Part shown: in pieces, positions 8,327-9,000 of the stretch
Numbering within the stretch: the first letter of the stretch is position 1
Layout: every line of letters begins with the position of its first letter
Source of the DNA: an uncultured Flammeovirgaceae bacterium
Lineage (GTDB): Bacteria; Bacteroidota; Bacteroidia; Cytophagales; Cyclobacteriaceae
Assembly (NCBI GenBank): GCA_946480685.1
Contig: CAMLLI010000110.1
Span: 1-9,000 of the forward strand
Direction: 5' to 3'
DNA: 9,000 bases
Made by a program: the position numbers and the translations under genes
The notes under the pieces: generated by a model
What the model saw: only the letters and a program-made list of their open reading frames with translations
Told to the model about the DNA's origin: nothing
The model's database searches: none

Positions 8327-8738
8327 TTGGCTAAATACGAAGAACACCTGTTGCAGGCTGAGCGTAATTTACGTTTTCTGGCAACCATCAATAATTCTAT
8401 TGACGATTGCCACGATTGGCAGGTTACGGTTTTATACCGCGCTGCACCTGGTAAATGCTCATCTGTCAAAATACGGTCTGCAATACAGAAAGCATAGAGA
8501 TGTAAACTTTGCGCTTAATTTCGTTAATCAAAGTTCTCCAGCCCGGTTGCCGGAAGATCAGTATATATCTTATACAGCCTTGCAATCGCTATCACGAAGA
8601 AGCCGGTACCTCGTAAATGAAAAAGATCAAAAGCTTGCAGCCGACCAGGCATTTCTTACCTACGATAAGCACCTGGCCCAGGCACTTCGCCACCTGAATA
8701 TACTACTGGAGTATTTTGCAAGGGTGTATAAAAATTGA
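8327..8738 (+). pseudogene. HEPN-like all-helical protein gene, split by a frameshift
   Basis: Two adjoining frames each encode protein-like sequence. From TTG 8327 one reads MAKYEEHLLQAERNLRFL, continuing to CHDWQVTV (to about 8431). From about 8430 the next frame reads FYTALHLVNAHLSKYGLQYR, then a segment with YTALQSLSRRSRYLVNEKD, and ends LNILLEYFARVYKN at TGA 8738. Left alone, the first frame ends at TAG 8495-8497. The second frame can be opened from 8262, but that upstream part is junk-like (Cys/Arg/Ile-rich) and is not the true N-terminus. Joined, the product is about 136 residues and all-helical. The pattern FYxALHLVNAHL plus a late SRRSRYLV helix suggests a HEPN-like fold; the family call is tentative. 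No further stops occur in the second half, so the break is recent, a sequence error, or less likely a programmed shift. No ATG serves as start; TTG fits because the family-like sequence begins there. Confidence 0.7.
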
Positions 8739-8795
8739 GCTGAAGGGCATGCTGTGAAGTGTTCTGAGCTGAAGCCAAACGAGTTGAAGTACTTC
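8737..8795 (+). repeat. Degenerate tandem repeat, four units of 14-15 bp
   Basis: Units begin at 8737, 8751, 8766 and 8781: GAGCTGAAGGGCAT, GCTGTGAAGTGTTCT, GAGCTGAAGCCAAAC, GAGTTGAAGTACTTC. The shared core TGAAG recurs at 8741, 8755, 8770 and 8785, spaced 14, 15 and 15. The array begins inside the stop codon of the HEPN-like gene. Its purpose is unknown. Confidence 0.55.
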
Positions 8796-8797
8796 AA
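8784..8797. repeat. 14-bp perfect palindrome
   Basis: TTGAAGTACTTCAA reads the same on both strands, with no spacer. It overlaps the last tandem unit and lies about 95 bases upstream of the TTG start at 8891. It could be a dimer-binding operator; no bound factor can be named. Confidence 0.5.
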
Positions 8798-8856
8798 AAA
8801 AGTGTAATTCAGCGATGGAATTGTAAAAATCTGTCCTCACGCACGCAGGTTCGGTT

Positions 8857-8877
8857 TTTGACAGTATTTTTGTCAAA
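8857..8877 (+). promoter_or_regulatory. -7 element within an inverted repeat, upstream of the 8891 gene
   Basis: TATTTTTG at 8865-8872 matches the Bacteroidota TAnnTTTG -7 element. Transcription would start near 8879, leaving about 12 bases before TTG 8891. No good -33 TTG lies at the proper distance. The element is flanked and partly overlapped by inverted arms TTTGACA (8857-8863) and TGTCAAA (8871-8877), an arrangement that could let a repressor or a hairpin block it. Confidence 0.45.
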
Positions 8878-8890
8878 CCATTTTTTAAGC

Positions 8891-9000
8891 TTGAAAACGT
8901 TTAAGAGGATACTTTTTTACACCGCGCTGACACTGGCCGTCATATTTGTGTCGCTGGTGGTATCCGTGTTCCTGTTCAAAGACAAGATCATCAACCAGTT
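8891..9000 (+). CDS. N-terminus of a membrane-anchored protein, possibly AsmA-like; 3' end outside window
   Basis: The frame opens at TTG 8891 and stays open to the window edge (36 complete codons). It encodes a short basic lead (MKTFKR), one strongly hydrophobic helix (about residues 7-28, ILFYTALTLAVIFVSLVVSV), then FLFKDKIINQ. A single N-terminal anchor followed by a phrase like LFKDKIINQ resembles the start of Bacteroidota AsmA/TamB-like envelope proteins, which extend through the periplasm and are linked to lipid transport and outer-membrane upkeep. Only the first 36 residues are visible, so the family is a guess while the coding call is fairly firm. No ATG is available in frame. A second in-frame TTG at 8870 overlaps the -7 element and is less likely. 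Confidence 0.65.
   Translation, partial: MKTFKRILFYTALTLAVIFVSLVVSVFLFKDKIINQ

Noticed and set aside
8262..8430. Upstream part of the open frame that starts at ATG 8262 and runs to 8738
   Set aside because: It overlaps the end of the 7856 gene and its first 55 or so residues are Cys/Arg/Ile-rich with no protein-like pattern, while the other frame over 8327-8431 gives a sensible helical N-terminus. Only the part from about 8430 is real.
8429..8435. Programmed ribosomal frameshift site in the HEPN-like gene
   Set aside because: GGTTTTAT is not a standard X-XXY-YYZ heptamer and the needed shift is +1 or -2 with no obvious stimulatory structure. A mutation or sequencing error is simpler, so this stays only a minor alternative.

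Overview
The window looks like chromosomal core DNA from a member of the Bacteroidota, probably the Cytophagales side of the phylum. Four things point there. The gaps hold promoter-like sites of the Bacteroidota type (TAnnTTTG around -7, once with a TTG near -33), and the genes lack clear Shine-Dalgarno sequences. CarB stops before the C-terminal allosteric domain. SecA is long, carries extra insertions and has no zinc-finger tail. A small DUF4834-type membrane protein is present. All genes found are on the + strand.

Layout. The 3' part of carB (to 2323) ends at a strong intrinsic terminator. It is followed by a 50-codon hypothetical gene (2394-2546). A well-formed promoter then leads into a DUF4834-type small membrane protein (2663-2854). 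Next come dapF (diaminopimelate epimerase, 2927-3700), a 132-base gap with possible attenuator-like hairpins, and secA (3833-7222). Fifteen bases after secA is a lipoprotein with a SPOR domain (7238-7759), likely in the same transcript.

The last third is less ordinary. A promoter-like site at about 7805 precedes a two-gene unit. The first gene encodes an unrecognised 150-residue acidic protein (7856-8308). The second (8327-8738) encodes an all-helical protein that I read as HEPN-like. This second gene starts at TTG and is split by a frameshift near 8429-8435; both halves look like genuine coding sequence, but in different frames. A short gap follows with a degenerate 14-15 bp tandem repeat, a 14-bp perfect palindrome and an inverted repeat around a -7 element. 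The window ends in the first 36 codons of a membrane-anchored protein (TTG start at 8891), possibly AsmA-like.

How the genes fit together: carB (carbamoyl phosphate for arginine and pyrimidines), dapF (meso-diaminopimelate for lysine and peptidoglycan) and secA (protein export) are housekeeping genes with no shared pathway. The SPOR lipoprotein may be exported by the Sec route and may bind cell-wall glycan. The candidate for something undescribed is the 7856-8738 pair: an unknown acidic protein plus a HEPN-like helical protein, arranged like a two-component cassette, with the second member apparently broken in this copy.
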